64,000 nucleotides of DNA from Brasenia schreberi (taxonomy: Eukaryota > Streptophyta > Magnoliopsida > Nymphaeales > Cabombaceae), in assembly GCA_036023115.1 (NCBI GenBank), contig JAYKKT010000073.1, positions 16,697,501 to 16,761,500 on the forward strand, given 5' to 3'. The notes below the pieces were generated by a model that saw only the letters and a list, made by a program, of their open reading frames with translations, made no database searches and was not told where the DNA came from. Every line of letters begins with the position of its first letter. The first letter of the stretch is position 1. Positions 12,637-24,706 of the stretch are shown piece after piece. The position numbers were made by a program, and so were the translations under genes.

Positions 12637-13299
12637 AGTGACTAGATCCTGTCTACAAATGATCGTCTTAGTTGATGCCTAATCATCTTTCAAAAGCATG
12701 AGTATGAGTTTTCTTAATATTGTACTCGTTATTTGAGAAACCCTTACAATTTTTTTAAATCATACTCATATTACAAAAAAATGAATAGGTATGAGTGGCA
12801 ATGTTAGAGGTAAGCAAGATCGGGTTTTCTTATATCTTATATATATATATATAGTGATTGGATTTCACCCACTTCTTACGTTATTCATCTATGCTCGATA
12901 ATTGCTTTTAGAGACATGAGTATAATAACATTGCTTTTAATTTTTAAATTATACAAATACCACCAAAAAGAATGGTGGTGGACATTTTAGAGGTGATCCG
13001 GTTTTGACACACTGTCGAATTCGAGGTGCACGCACTCTCATCTCTGCTATCAAAATTCTCCTTGCCTTCAAGTTTTCTGCTTTGAAGTTTCCGTGCACTT
13101 GTGATCAAATCGCCTCCTTGCCTTTGCCGTTCGTGTGAGTGAGTCTCTGAGTGCCAAGGCGTCGGCACACTTGGTACTCGGGGGGAGGGACATCTCACGC
13201 GCCCTTTTGGGAAGTCGGTGGCCAAACCCCAACACTTAGGTGAAATCCGCTAAGGTTTGCTTGGTCCCGAGGCCAAGCGCCGGTCCCGGGAGAGCCCGG
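12637..13299. other. Intergenic DNA upstream of the tRNA relic, no gene seen
   Basis: AT-rich to 12950, then more GC-rich to 13299. No coding or RNA feature is recognised. Immediately past the 3' end of the tRNA (minus-strand sense, 13299 leftwards) there is no run of four or more T that could serve as a Pol III terminator. Confidence 0.4.
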
Positions 13300-13372
<73 letters not shown>

Positions 13373-13379
13373 GTTGTAC
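13300..13379 (-). tRNA. tRNA-Leu(UAG), acceptor stem eroded, possibly a pseudogene
   Basis: The minus strand shows the A box GGCCGAGTGGTCTAAGGCG, an anticodon arm CCAGA-TTTAGGC-TCTGG with anticodon TAG (decodes CUA leucine), a class II variable arm GTCCGAAAGGGC, a perfect T stem GTGGG/CCCAC with B box GGTTCAAATCC, and 3' end AGCTGTCA. The 5' acceptor side reads ACAACT where pairing with the 3' end requires ACAGCTT, so position 8 seems lost and the stem has mismatches. No T-run terminator follows. The body is otherwise canonical for plant tRNA-Leu. I infer a recently decayed gene. Confidence 0.8.
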
Positions 13380-13493
13380 GTTAAACAAGTTTCTCTAGAC
13401 TCGAACGTGGCTTGAGATTGTCATTGCCGACCTACCCCAGGAGATCAAGGAGTTGAAGGACAGCCAGTAATCGGGAGAACCAGGCGATTGCCC

Positions 13494-16400
13494 ATGGAAT
13501 CCCAGCAGAGTTCGACTACGACGCCGACGGCAGCGTCGTCGGAAGCGGATGAGCAGGAGATGAAGCAGAAGCAGAAAGTGAACGATGTCCTCAACTCCAT
13601 CCAGAGGACTCTGGGTCTCCTCCACCAACTTCATCTCACCGTCTCCTCCTTCAATATGGCCTCCCAACTCCCCCTTCTTCAACGCCTGTACTCTCTCTCT
13701 CTTGCCTCTCTCTCCCTCTCTATCTTGCGTGACTCTTTCTCCTCTTCAGGAACGGCGTCGTCTCGGAGCTCGACGCCCTGCAGAAACTCGCCGACGGCTG
13801 CAATATCCAGGTTCCAATGGAGGTCGTCAAGTGGGTAGCGTGTTTTCTTTATCATTAGTGTGTGATTTGTTCTGGATAGCTCTTTTTGATTGTTTTAATC
13901 GGTTTTGCTTGTTAGCTTGATCGACGACGGAAAAAACCCCGACGAGTTCACGCGTGATGTGATCAATGGTTGCATCGCCAGGAATCAGGTTACCAAAGGG
14001 AAAACCGATACCTTTAAGGTGTGATTTAATCCTCATATTCTCATGTTGATTTGCTTCTTTGTATTCTATGTTTGTTTATCTTGTTAAATTGGGATTTCTT
14101 GACTTCTTGGTTGCTTACTATTCCTTTCCTTCATTGTCGAAATCTACGGTTTATTTTGATTGTTTTTATTGGTGATTCGGTTATTTTACATACTGAAGAT
14201 TGAGAGACCTCGTTCCTCTTATGTATTGTACTGGTTTTGTACTTGGGTTTTCGATCCTTGTTTCTTTGCTTCAAAAGTTTACCTTTTCTCCATTTGATTT
14301 GATTGTGATGTTTCTGAATCAAATTATGATAGGGCTTTGTGGAAACAAAGAATCCATGTAGCCAACCCCATCTAGTATGGGAAAAGGCTTAGTTGTTGTT
14401 GTTGTTGTTTCTGAATCGGCAAGTTTTCAATGCTTTTGCGGTTTTGGGAGGATTGACTTAGTTGAGCATGTGTGGGTGTTTTGTCGTCTTTGCTTTTGTG
14501 TTCAATTATGCATCCCAATTCACCTCGAGGGCACTTGAAGAAGATGTTGACACAGAGTGGTTATTTTTGGTTTTCAGTTTCAAAGAGTTGGGTACAGTGA
14601 TTCATGATATGTTGGGATTAACGATTAATGTTTTCTGATGGCAATGTCTTGTGGTGGAATTTCTACATCTTGATGAAGATTCACACACTTGGAGGGAGAG
14701 GGATTGCATCTGTCTGAGTGAGGAGAAACACAATTTTTGTTATGAATGAGAATTGAAGCTATAAAAAGGGCTAGATGTGCAGGCTTGTGCTTTTCTCTTT
14801 TGACATACTGGAGCTATTATATGTTGATGATATTTTGAGGTACTGAAACCAATTTACAGGTAGAGGTCCTTGCTAGCTTAGATGCTCTGCAAAAGAACCT
14901 GGACGTTTTGATACTGGGAAGTTGGCTCTATGAACAATGGAATTTGTCTCCCCATATAGACACGGTTTCTCAGTATGGATATCATGATCTATCTAACCTG
15001 CCTTAGTCAGAGGAAATCCCTTAGCCTGATAACCGGAGGTTGTTTCAAAGGCATAAATGACAAATAGGGTTCTCTGAGTGTTATATTGATTCCAACTGTA
15101 CAAGGACGGGAAACCATACAATCCATTACAATAAGTATCACAACGAATCACATCCTTTTTCAAGCAAATAAGAAAATCCCAGAATTTGCTGTCACACTTG
15201 TGCCTCCTCATCTTATGAGATGGCCCTTGGACAATGCAGGATGATGCATATAACGCTTGTCGCTTACATGTTATAATTGCCACCATATACCAGGAAGTTC
15301 TCCAACCAAGCTGGGACTGCTTCCCTAAAAACATCATTGGGGGTGATGACCGTAGAGTCCAAACAATTTTGCCTGTGTTTTAAATAAAGTGCTCATTTGG
15401 TTTAATTAGAAAGATATGGTGTTTCAGCTGGTTTGTTGGTTTTAACTAGAAAGATGTGGAATTCTGAAACGAATCCTTATGATCTGGCGGAGTTAATGTT
15501 GTGCGAGAATATAGCACAAGAAAATAAACAAAACTTGGACATGATAGATGCAAACTGCAGGTGGTTATTTTTTACCAGAGAACGATGACTGATATCAGGG
15601 ATTCTCGTTCATGTTATTGTGATGATCAATTTTAATGCTAACTGAGAATTGATGTAGACATCCCCACCTAGTGTGAAGGTTCTATTTTTCTGGAGCTCAC
15701 TAGGTCTTGGCTCTCTAGGATGTGAAATTTTCTAATCGTTCTTTAGAGATTGATGATTACATGATCTAATTCTTTGACACGTGTTACTTTTCTTCTTATT
15801 TCCTTATGTGCTTTCAACCAGAAGCCACAACAAGGAAAAAATTATTACTGGGAAAATGATCCTTTTCTTTTACTCTTATTAGTGTCTTTGCTTTTAGTAC
15901 TGTTTATGGAAGTTTTGAGGTCGTTTGTCTACTAACAGTCGTTCACATGTGACCTCTCTTCAGCTGATGCAATGGGAAACTGCACCTGCCAAATACTTAT
16001 TGCAAGTTTAATTCTGCTTAACTGTTAATTACAGGGGAACCATATGGGATATGGATACTTCAGTTTATATGTTTTTTGGTTCTAAAACACTTCAATTCTT
16101 TTATAAATTAAAGGTATCATCTAGTCATCTGGAGTGAAGTGGAACAGCTGGACGCAGATGTGCATCATAAACCGACTTTTCTTTTAATCTTAGACTGTCC
16201 ATTAGCATAGATGATCACGCTCTCCTTGAAAGATTTATATGCAGAAATATTCAGTTAACCTCATATTCATTGAGGAATCTATCTCCACAAGCAAAACATA
16301 TCCTAATCCATATGGATTTATGGATTTCAAAATTTTGTTGGAGGTTTGTGGGTATTAATTTATCATACCCCTGTAGTCTGCCTTCTGTAGAAAAGTTGGT

Positions 16401-19073
16401 GGTCATCTGCATATAATGTTACTACAAATCAATTGCTAGTTTATGTGTGTTGTAAGTTTCTTGCTTGAGCAAAATTAGGGGACCTCATAGTCAGCCACAT
16501 CAGTAGCTGGCATGAGACAACCATTAATTGGCAGCTAGAAGATAGATATAATCCATCCTGTAATGAGACCTGAGTTGCTGATTGTCTTGTTGACTGTTTC
16601 CACTTCTGAACTTCACGGAAGATAATATAATATTACTAGCCTTAGACCACACCCTCTTCTTGGGGATATGATCAGCATTTTCTTAATACTAATCTCAATG
16701 ATGCACCTACCCGCCTCATGACTCACAGGGAGTAAAATACCCAATCCCAATGCCCCATTCAGAATGTATTCATGTAATACATATGTACAGCATATATAAT
16801 ATAAATAAATGAACATTATAATATATGCACACATAAATATATAACTTGTGACAGATGTGAATATTGACTACTTGTACCCCATAGCCTCCCTATATCTGGG
16901 TTTTTTCCTAACCCAAACCATAATCAGACCGAGCTATACCTAGCCTGTTCAGATTAGATTGGATTGGGACCCTTTGCCACCATAGACGACACACACTCCT
17001 TGGGACCTAAGCTGGGGGAGTCTATTAAATGTTTGTAACTCAAGGAAAAACCCTTCTGTTGGTTGATAAAACTCAGCATAAAACCCTGTAGCCATAAAGA
17101 CTCACTCTAGGGCCTAGCGCTAATTAGCATGAATCATTATGTCAGGCACGGTTTGCTAAACATGTATTGGTTTTTTAAGCTTTAAAATCTGATATTAAAT
17201 AGTGCGTTTGTGATCACTTTTCTGCCAAGACATGCATTGCATAATCAGTAAATGGTAAATTTGGTTTCTATTGATTCATTAACAACTATGAGATTTGGTG
17301 CAATTCGAGGAGAAAGTCTTAGTTCCATGGGAATAAGGATTCAGGTTATTACATATTACTGGTCTCTTCTTGCAATATGAGTTAGCATCTTTCTTCTTTC
17401 TTTCCTCCTACACTTGGCCATTTGTAAATCAGCTCTTCATTTTATTGTTCTACTGGCAAGTTCAATTTTCTTCCCTAACTCCAGTATCATATGAAGAGGA
17501 TGATATTTCCCAATACGAAAGATGATTATGTTGCAGTGGAAGATGCAACGAAATCAAAGAATCCATGTAGCCGACCCCATCTAGTATGGGAAAAGGCTTA
17601 GTTGTTGTTGTTGTTGTGGAAGATGCAGCGAAATGACTTGCTAGGAAGTCTACTACATCCGATATAACAAACAAGCACATACATAACTAATATACTTTAA
17701 ATTTATGGCATGATGTTATCATTTCTATAAACTATGTGCAAGTTGTAACACGTGTGTGCCATCGTACTTCAAAACCACAATGCAACTTTGGTTGTTGTAA
17801 CATGGGGATGATGGAACTTCTGAATGAGCAATTATGTGGGTGTATAACCACAGTTGTATTCGGTAATCGGAAGATTTTGCAAGACAGCAATGGTGCAATC
17901 TAGATGGACTGGACTTTAGATTGTTTACTTAATTTTCTCTTTCTATTGTGCAGCTTATGATTTTGCAAAATGTTTGTTGTTTACATTATGCATGAATTGT
18001 ATAGACGCTTGAATTTTTTCAAATGACCAACATCTCATTTACTTGATTTTGGTTTTAGGCCCTCCGTAAGCACCTGTTGGAGGAACTGGAGCAGGCCTTT
18101 CCTGAAGAAGTGGAGGTATATCGGGAGATACGTGCAACTTCTGCTGCTGTAAGTTTTAGATGACAAACCTAGCACAAGTAATTGCGTGAATGAGTTAAGC
18201 TGATTCTGTATGACGGTCACGTTGCTTTAAGTAGATTGATGAAGCAGAGATCTCAATGGTGGACTGCCATAATCTTCTGATCCTTGTGGTTTTTGTATAT
18301 TATTGTCTTTAATTTTGGTGATTGGTGAATAAAGTTTTTTATTTGTATGATGATGATTAATTTAAGAATTAAAGGGCACAATTGTGATATCAATGGTTAT
18401 ATATTTCCTGCTTTTGTAATGCTTGTATCACATATGAGGGATTATCTTCCCTTACTGCATTCCAGTCCATCTCTTGTCTGGTAGTGATTGATCATTCGGA
18501 CAACATAAAGTGGCTTTATAATTTCTGTTTTTCCATATTTGCACATGCATTCTGTTCTCTTGCGAGCCTGATCCCTGAACCTTATAAATAACAACGGGAA
18601 TCTCTTTTATTTTTTCACAACATTTTTAACTAATGGTTATTCCATCTTTGGTTGAATGACATGTATCAGACGTTAGTCGTCTGCACATTCACATGTTTTA
18701 TATCGCGCTGTTCACTCTGCAGTCAGTACTTAATTTATACAACTGCCTTCAAAGGGCTACCGCGTGCTTGCTTTGCTACTAGCTGACTAACATATTTACG
18801 TGTTTGATTTTTCTAAGTTCCATATCTCAGACTCCTCAGTTAATTAATGTTTTCTGATTGGCGTTTTGAAATTGCAAAGAACAGTTTGCTTAAACATGTC
18901 TTTGTTCTGCTGATTGTCTGTGTGCGTATGTGTATATACATGTTTTGTGTGCGCGTGTGCCTGTGTTTTCAATTTTGTATACTGAATCATGGCCAATGCA
19001 GGAATCAAAAAGATTGGCGCAGGCGCAGAGCATTTTACCAAATGGTGATATCAAGGTGAAGACAGAGCACTGA
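13494..19073 (+). CDS. MED10: Mediator of RNA polymerase II transcription subunit 10
   Basis: MED10 (yeast Nut2) is a middle-module subunit of the nuclear Mediator complex, which links transcription activators to RNA polymerase II. Five exons join in frame: 13494-13687, 13750-13830, 13916-14018, 18059-18148 and 19002-19073, with GT-AG junctions throughout, giving 179 residues, the usual plant length. Conserved blocks are VNDVLNSIQRTLGLLHQLH (exon 1), LIDDGKNPDEFTRDVINGC with IARNQVTKGKTDTFK (exon 3), RKHLLEELEQAFPEEVEVYR (exon 4) and SKRLAQAQSILPNGDIKV (exon 5). The start is the first ATG, giving MESQQSS; the variable head is rich in Ser and Thr. Introns 1 and 2 are short, whereas introns 3 (4.0 kb) and 4 (0.85 kb) are long. 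Intron 3 carries two retroposon insertions. No disabling change was seen, so I infer a working gene. Confidence 0.93.
14321..14405 (+). mobile_element. TTG-tailed SINE/RTE-tail insertion in MED10 intron 3, first
   Basis: An 85-base insert ends in the words CCCCATCTAGTATGGGAAAA and GGCTTAG followed by (TTG)n. It is flanked by a 12-base target duplication TGTTTCTGAATC at 14309-14320 and 14406-14417. This tail is the one used by plant RTE LINEs and Au-like SINEs. Being intronic and in sense orientation, it should not affect the protein. Confidence 0.85.
17555..17615 (+). mobile_element. TTG-tailed SINE/RTE-tail insertion in MED10 intron 3, second
   Basis: A 61-base 5'-truncated copy of the same tail starts at CAAAGAATCCATGTAGCC and ends in (TTG)5. 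The flanking 19-base target duplication at 17536-17554 and 17616-17634 (GTGGAAGATGCAACGAAAT against ...GCAGCG...) has one mismatch, so the insertion is slightly old. Confidence 0.9.
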
Positions 19074-19441
19074 TTGATGCCGATCCTGTAGGGACTCCAC
19101 AGCATCCGCATATCTCAGATGTACTACTCGTAGTTGATAAACTTGATATGTTCGTGCTAAATGTTGTCTGTTCATTTGGCTGATACGTATCGGTTTTATG
19201 TTTGTATCGATGTGCAGAGTCTCACATGAAGCTTTTACATGAAATGCTGCGTACTGCACGATAGGACTCATAATCATTCTATTATGTATCTGCTAGGTTT
19301 CTTCTGACTGCTGATATCAGCTTATCTGGGTGTCGAGAAGCCAATTGAAGGCAAAATAGATCATATTTCATCTCATGAAATTAATGTTCCACTGTTCACG
19401 AGAACCTTGATAACGCACAGGTGAGTATTAGATCCGATATG

Positions 19442-19518
19442 CACTCAGGGCGATAACCCACCTGTCAGGGCTCTCGACTCGTGTGACGGCTGACCACGAG
19501 TTCGAGTCCGGGGGCATG
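19442..19518 (+). mobile_element. 77-bp tRNA-like retroposed insert with perfect 11-bp target duplication
   Basis: The insert lies between direct repeats GATCCGATATG at 19431-19441 and 19519-19529. It carries a B-box-like GAGTTCGAGTCC at its 3' side and GGGCGATAACCC at its 5' side. It lacks the body of a SINE and has no poly-A or TTG tail. It may be a truncated tRNA-derived SINE head or a retroposed tRNA-like RNA. Confidence 0.65.
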
Positions 19519-19529
19519 GATCCGATATG

Positions 19530-20080
19530 AAATGTTGCACTGAGCTCATCTGTATATATATGAACTGCTGTTGTCTACTTGGCCAACTTATTAGCCTATG
19601 TCACACGGGTGCGGGATTTGGGTACGGTGACACGGTTAAGATATATAATATATATATATATATATATATAAAATATTCAAGCTAGAATAAGTGAGACATC
19701 AATTAACATATGTATACGATGACAATAGTAAGTACACAGTTTTATATTAAAGCAAAAAAAGTAAACAACTACTAATTTCATCGTAATACATAAATCAATC
19801 AAAAGAAAATCAGAATCTTAATGTTTGATAAATGAAATGAATTTGTACTTGATAAATTATAGATATTCACTATCAACAATATTATCAACTAAAGGGATTA
19901 TTGAATAAGTGAGTTCCATATTAAGGGTATGCAAATCTTGGCTGTCATCTAAGTGATATTCCTTTGGATTTGCATTCAAATATTTTGATGCTCATTTACT
20001 TCAATATATTCAAATAAATAAAAAGAAAAGATCAATCATGATTAATAGAAAAGAAAATAATTTTGAAATATTAATAATTA
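19530..20080. other. AT-rich 3' flank of MED10 with a short (TA)n, no gene
   Basis: A (TA)n run of about 25 bases lies near 19642-19670. No coding frame or RNA was recognised. Confidence 0.4.
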
Positions 20081-20081
20081 G

Positions 20082-21150
20082 TTACTTATACTCAGTATTA
20101 AATCTTGAAACCAATCTTAGATTTGAATGAACATAAACCAAGTCTTCAACACGACTACTTGAGAGATTGTTCCTTTTGATATAGTGAATTTGAGAATATG
20201 TACTCCAATTCCTTTCACAACAAGATGAAGTAGCAGGTTGAGATAATAATTCTGATGAAAGCTTTTGAAGAAGAGACATCTCAAATTCATAACATGCCCA
20301 CCAATCTAGTGGATCTTGATAATGCCTTGCTTTTAGTGCTTCTAGTGAATCAAGTAACACAAGAAAATTTTTCATATTCATAATTTACTTGCCTAAATAG
20401 GTATGAGTCATGATAAATCCTTTCCAAACACATTTGCCTATTCTTTGTAATTTCAGGATCTTGATTAGGAGTACTTCCAATGCTCTCATGCAACCATTTC
20501 TTTTCATAATATCTTGGATTTAAAGAATGTGCTAAACAATGTAAGGGAGTGTTGCTTTTGTCCCATCTTGAAACTAATATAGAATGAATATATGATTATA
20601 AAACAATGATGTCTCATGAAGTTCTTTTTCCTCATGCTTCAAAATTATTGACTCAAAATTTTCAATAATGATATCTCACATTTTATAAACTTTATGAAGC
20701 ATTGATTCATCTTTATCAACTTCTCTCAACATCTCCTAAATAGGCTTTGTGAATTCAAGAAAATATGATACCTTGTCCCACCATAAATCATTAAGAATAA
20801 TAGTCTTTACTGCTTGGGCCCTTACTTGATCTTCAACCTTATTATTATGGTATAAATCCTAGCTTGGATCAGTAACCATCTGAACTAATGATGTCTTAAT
20901 TGTGTTGAATCTTTTTACCATCACAATCAAAGAAGCAAAATGTGTTTATGCAATATTCAACAACTTTAATTGATAATGTATATTCAATATGACTGAAATT
21001 AAATGGTGATTCATTACAAAATTCTTTATCTTTATACAATCTATTGCCATATTTTCAATCTATAAGCACAATTCATATGCATGGAGATTATCTTTATCTT
21101 TTGATAGCTTAGATATACGAGAAAGAGACAAATTTAAACTATGAGCTACA
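20082..21150 (-). pseudogene. hAT-family transposase relic
   Basis: The C-terminal dimerisation region is open at 20381-20082: DPLDWWACYEFEMSLLQKLS, SSCCERNWSTYSQIHYIKRN, then SSRVEDLVYVHSNLRL. Upstream on the minus strand, other hAT blocks are legible in broken frames: RWDKSNTPLHCLAHSLNPRY with YEKKWLH (about 20580-20490), MLREVDKDESMLHKVYK (about 20735-20680) and WWDKVSYFLEFTKPI (about 20800-20745). Several stops and shifts interrupt it and no terminal inverted repeats were located. It is a dead autonomous-type element that could once have mobilised the hAT MITEs found elsewhere in the window; that link is inference. Confidence 0.85.
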
Positions 21151-21224
21151 AAAGGTGTCAAAAAAATGTGTAAATAATCACCTTCCAAACTTAACCCTTC
21201 ACTTTTAAGTTATTGTGCACTTGA

Positions 21225-21790
21225 AAGTTTTTTACAGATGATATTTGTATTCATCTTCTTTAGATGATATCTAAATATTGTAACTTTCTTGTAAGTTGGA
21301 TTTGTAGAAAAGAAAAGCAAAAATATATTGTATTTGAGATAATTGTCGATCTCAACACCCACAATTATCATTAGGCAAGGAGAAACTCTGTCAAAAGTTT
21401 AAAGGAATTCAAAATTACAGATTCTTGATCAATTAAACACATGGATATGATGTTTGTAATTATGAATATTTTTTTAGTTCTAATTGAAACGGTTGATTGG
21501 TCAATGTATATGAATGTTATTTATGAAATGTGAAAGTAGTTGTAAAGAGTTGAAACTCGAATACTAGGTTAAAGAACAATTCAAATGTCAAACCATGGGT
21601 TCCATTGTTAATTCCAAGTAAAATCAAACGTGAAACTACATATGATCCTTATTATAAGTTTCAGTCCTATGTGAACCTTGAATCAAACACTCGTATGAAC
21701 CAAGAAGGACATGGTCCTTTCAGATTCATCATTACGAGACGCTGGAAATTTGTCCTCTCAATAAAAGCTAGAAAATATATTAACCGTAAA
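21225..21790. repeat. Segment X, copy 1 of the duplication array
   Basis: Closely matches 32606-33206, from CTTGAAAGTTTTTTACAGAT on the left to GAAAATATATTAACC on the right. On the right it passes straight into segment Y without the methyltransferase gene, whereas X2 is followed by the gene. Confidence 0.85.
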
Positions 21791-22202
21791 ATGAAGGCTT
21801 TTCATGACCAAGGCTCGACTCGTAATGAGGTTTCGAGTATTAAAAATGAAGGCTTTTCACGTCTCAGGAGTTAAGTAGATTGAGCATAGATTCGTGGAAG
21901 TATACAACAACACAAGGCTCGACTCGTTACGGACAGAGATTATTTTACCAAGCCTATTCTTGATTGATCAATTTATTTTGTTCATTTAATGATTTAAAAA
22001 AATGTCCTCGTTTCGCTGACTCTAGGTTGGACCCAAGCCATCCAAACCATTAGATTTGTGCTGTGGAACATTTTGATTGAGTGAAGAACTCAAGCCCACT
22101 GTTACAAATTTTGTGTATATATTATATATACACACAAAAACAAAGTTGCTTGCATGTAGGCATTCACTCCTCTTCCCAAATTGGGAATAATGGACATTTT
22201 CA

Positions 22203-22301
<99 letters not shown>

Positions 22302-22622
22302 TAAAAGTGAGGACAAATTAACATCCCCTATGCGTTCCTTCGTATAGGGTTGATTTGGCTTGGTTCAATTATGTTAAAAAATGTGGTTTTACATAGAGTA
22401 AGCATAGATGTATCGTGTGCAATGTGTCACAATACAACCAAGTTACTTATAACAAGAGTTGGCATAAGAAAGAAGCCAAATGTATAAATTTGGTCACAAA
22501 TTTGCTTGAATCCAACTTTTATTACAGCACATTTGTATTGTATTTTAGCTTTTATCTAGTTCAACACGTTTTTAAGAAAAAGAGTGCACCGGGAAATCCC
22601 ACACTTCTACTACTGATGTGAT

Positions 22623-22746
22623 CAATGACGGATCTACATGGAGTGGGGGGCTACACTAAACCTACGTTTTACAGATTGAGATTCATGCTTCGTCCTCCTA
22701 ACATGATACGTCACCTCTCCAACACTATTTGTTAGATCGGCCACTG
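22623..22746. mobile_element. hAT MITE nested in segment Y1, right target copy deleted
   Basis: Starts CAATGACGGATCTACATGG and ends GATCGGCCACTG. The left target copy GATGTGAT is intact (22615-22622). The right copy and the following 16 or so bases present in Y3 are missing, joining the MITE directly to GACGTTTCGTG. An internal deletion also shortens it to 124 bases. Confidence 0.75.
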
Positions 22747-23007
22747 GACGTTTCGTGTGCTAGGTTGGTTCCAAAATCTTCAAGCCGGGGAATGGTCAAG
22801 AGTTCAATACTATATATATTACCAGAAATTTTACAGATTATTCATAAACTCCAAGACGTTTCGTGTGCTAGGTTGGCTTCAAAATCTTCAAGCCGGGGAA
22901 AGGTCAAGAGTTCAATACTATATATTACCTAAAATTTTACAGATTATTCATAAACTCCAAGACGTTTCGTGTGCTAGGTTGGCTCCAAAATCTTCAAGCC
23001 GGGGATC
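22747..23007. repeat. Tandem repeat, about 107-bp unit, 2.4 copies
   Basis: Units start at 22747, 22855 and 22961, each beginning GACGTTTCGTGTGCTAGGTT. The third is partial. Y3 and Y5 have the sequence once, so the expansion happened only in Y1. Confidence 0.93.
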
Positions 23008-23292
23008 GTTGGGCCTGCCTGACCTGAGGTTTGCTGATAAAAAATGAATGTGTATGTGATAATGGGTTCTCATTATGTGCCCCATGTTAATAAAAGTATT
23101 GAAAGTGATCAGTTTATTGATCATGAGGTATCAAGTGGACATATTACTATTTCTTTATGGGCCAACCATTTTGATCAAATTCATTATTGTAGGATCGAGT
23201 AAAAGGCTCAAGCCGTCAAGGTCAACTCTGAAAATCATCACCAGGCCCCGGCTAATACCTGGATTTTATTTTAATTATCTAAGGCTAATACC

Positions 23293-23327
23293 TTCTAGTA
23301 TGGGAAAAGGCTTAGTTGTTGTTGTTG
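23293..23327 (+). mobile_element. 35-bp ultra-truncated TTG-tail retroposon with 17-bp target duplication
   Basis: The insert TTCTAGTATGGGAAAAGGCT plus TAG and (TTG)n is flanked by TATCTAAGGCTAATACC at 23276-23292 and 23328-23344. The paralogous site in Y5 (about 37174-37192) has the target once, uninterrupted, which confirms the insertion. Confidence 0.92.
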
Positions 23328-23958
23328 TATCTAAGGCTAATACCTGGTTGAAGGGTATGGGGTTCACGGGATGTCTCATTTGTACATTTCAGGTAGAAAT
23401 AGAACCGAATCCGTATTAGACTCTCTGATGTGTGAATCGAACGCGACACTCAAAAGCACCGTAAGGAAGATTATCCTTTAATTTTTTTAATGTTATAAAG
23501 GGAGGCTGAAGCCTAACACACATAAACATGCATGCACCCCGGAAATCATACTCCCCACCTGCAGACAGTCAAGCTATAGCTCTGGTTGCATTATGTTTAA
23601 GTGGTCTATTGTTTTCTTCAACACTTTTAGGTTTTGTTGGGTCTCTTTGAGAATCAATTAGATCTCCAACTTCTCAAATACAACTTTCTAATTCTTAATT
23701 TTCTCTTTGGCATTAATTAGAAGGGGCTCTTCCAACTCTCTTTCTCACTCACAGAGTCAATTAATAAAAGCTGTTGCTGTTGCATTTGACGTGAGATCTG
23801 GTTATTCGGTATACATGATTGATTATAGGTAAAGAAATTATTCAAAGTCGATGAAAGATGAGTACTTGCTGGCCGGAGGATCCCTACCAGACTACCACCC
23901 TGGGTGTAGCCTTCCCACAAATGGCTAAAAGCCATTAATTAATTGCTTTGCTTTGCTA

Positions 23959-24647
23959 GCCATTAGTTTTCAAATGGAACTATTTTGCACGATGGGGAGG
24001 GGTTGTTGCAAGCCTTTAAAACGCATTATATATATGTATATATATACACTTAAAGTCTATAGATTGTCTTATCGTATCTTCTGTATTTTATTTCCCCTAG
24101 TTTCTTGACGTTGACTATGAGAACAAATATTGTGACACCCGAGCACAGACATGATCGGTTTTGGATAAACTGAAACAAGCACTTTCAAACCATTGGCTTT
24201 AGTTATTTCAGAACATGAAACTAGAACGGAACGTAAATACTCTTTTATCTTCTTTCTATCCAGTTATACCGATTTTAAGTAATGAGTTTTCGAGTATTAA
24301 AAATGAAGGCTTTTCATGTCTCAGGACTTAAGTAGATTGAGCATAGATTCGTGGAAGTATACAACACAAGGCTCAACTCGTTGCGGAAAGAGATTATTTT
24401 GAAACCTTGCGATACACATGACCAAGTAGATTGACAATTTTTTTTGTTCATTTAATGATTTAAAAAAATTTCCTTGTTTCGCTGACTCTAGATCGGATCC
24501 AAGCCATCAAAACCATTAGATTTGTTATGTGGAACATTTTGATAGAGTGAAGAACTCAAGCCCACTGTTACAAATTTAGTGCATATATTATATATACACT
24601 CAAAAACAAAGTTGCTCCTCTTCCCGAATTTGGAATAATGGACTTTT

Positions 24648-24706
<59 letters not shown>

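Larger units (their letters stand above)
21791..23958. repeat. Segment Y, copy 1 (with its own triplication and a SINE insert)
   Basis: Shares its whole order with 28190-30380 and 35340-37790: the AATGAAGGCTTTTCA block, a (TA)n(GA)n microsatellite (about 22206-22297), a conserved stretch including AAGAGTTGGCATAAGAAAGA, the hAT MITE, and the right part ending near CTTTGCTAGCCATTAG. Unique to this copy are a tandem triplication (22747-23007) and a 35-base retroposon (23293-23327). The short open frames that recur in all Y copies look like passengers of the duplication. Confidence 0.85.

Noticed and set aside
22415..22621. Short open frame (NKSWHKKEAKCINLVTNLLE) recurring at 24764, 29311 and 36431
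   Set aside because: It recurs because segment Y is duplicated. Its length, start and C-terminus vary between copies, there is no known family, and the DNA differences are not concentrated at third codon positions as far as I can see.
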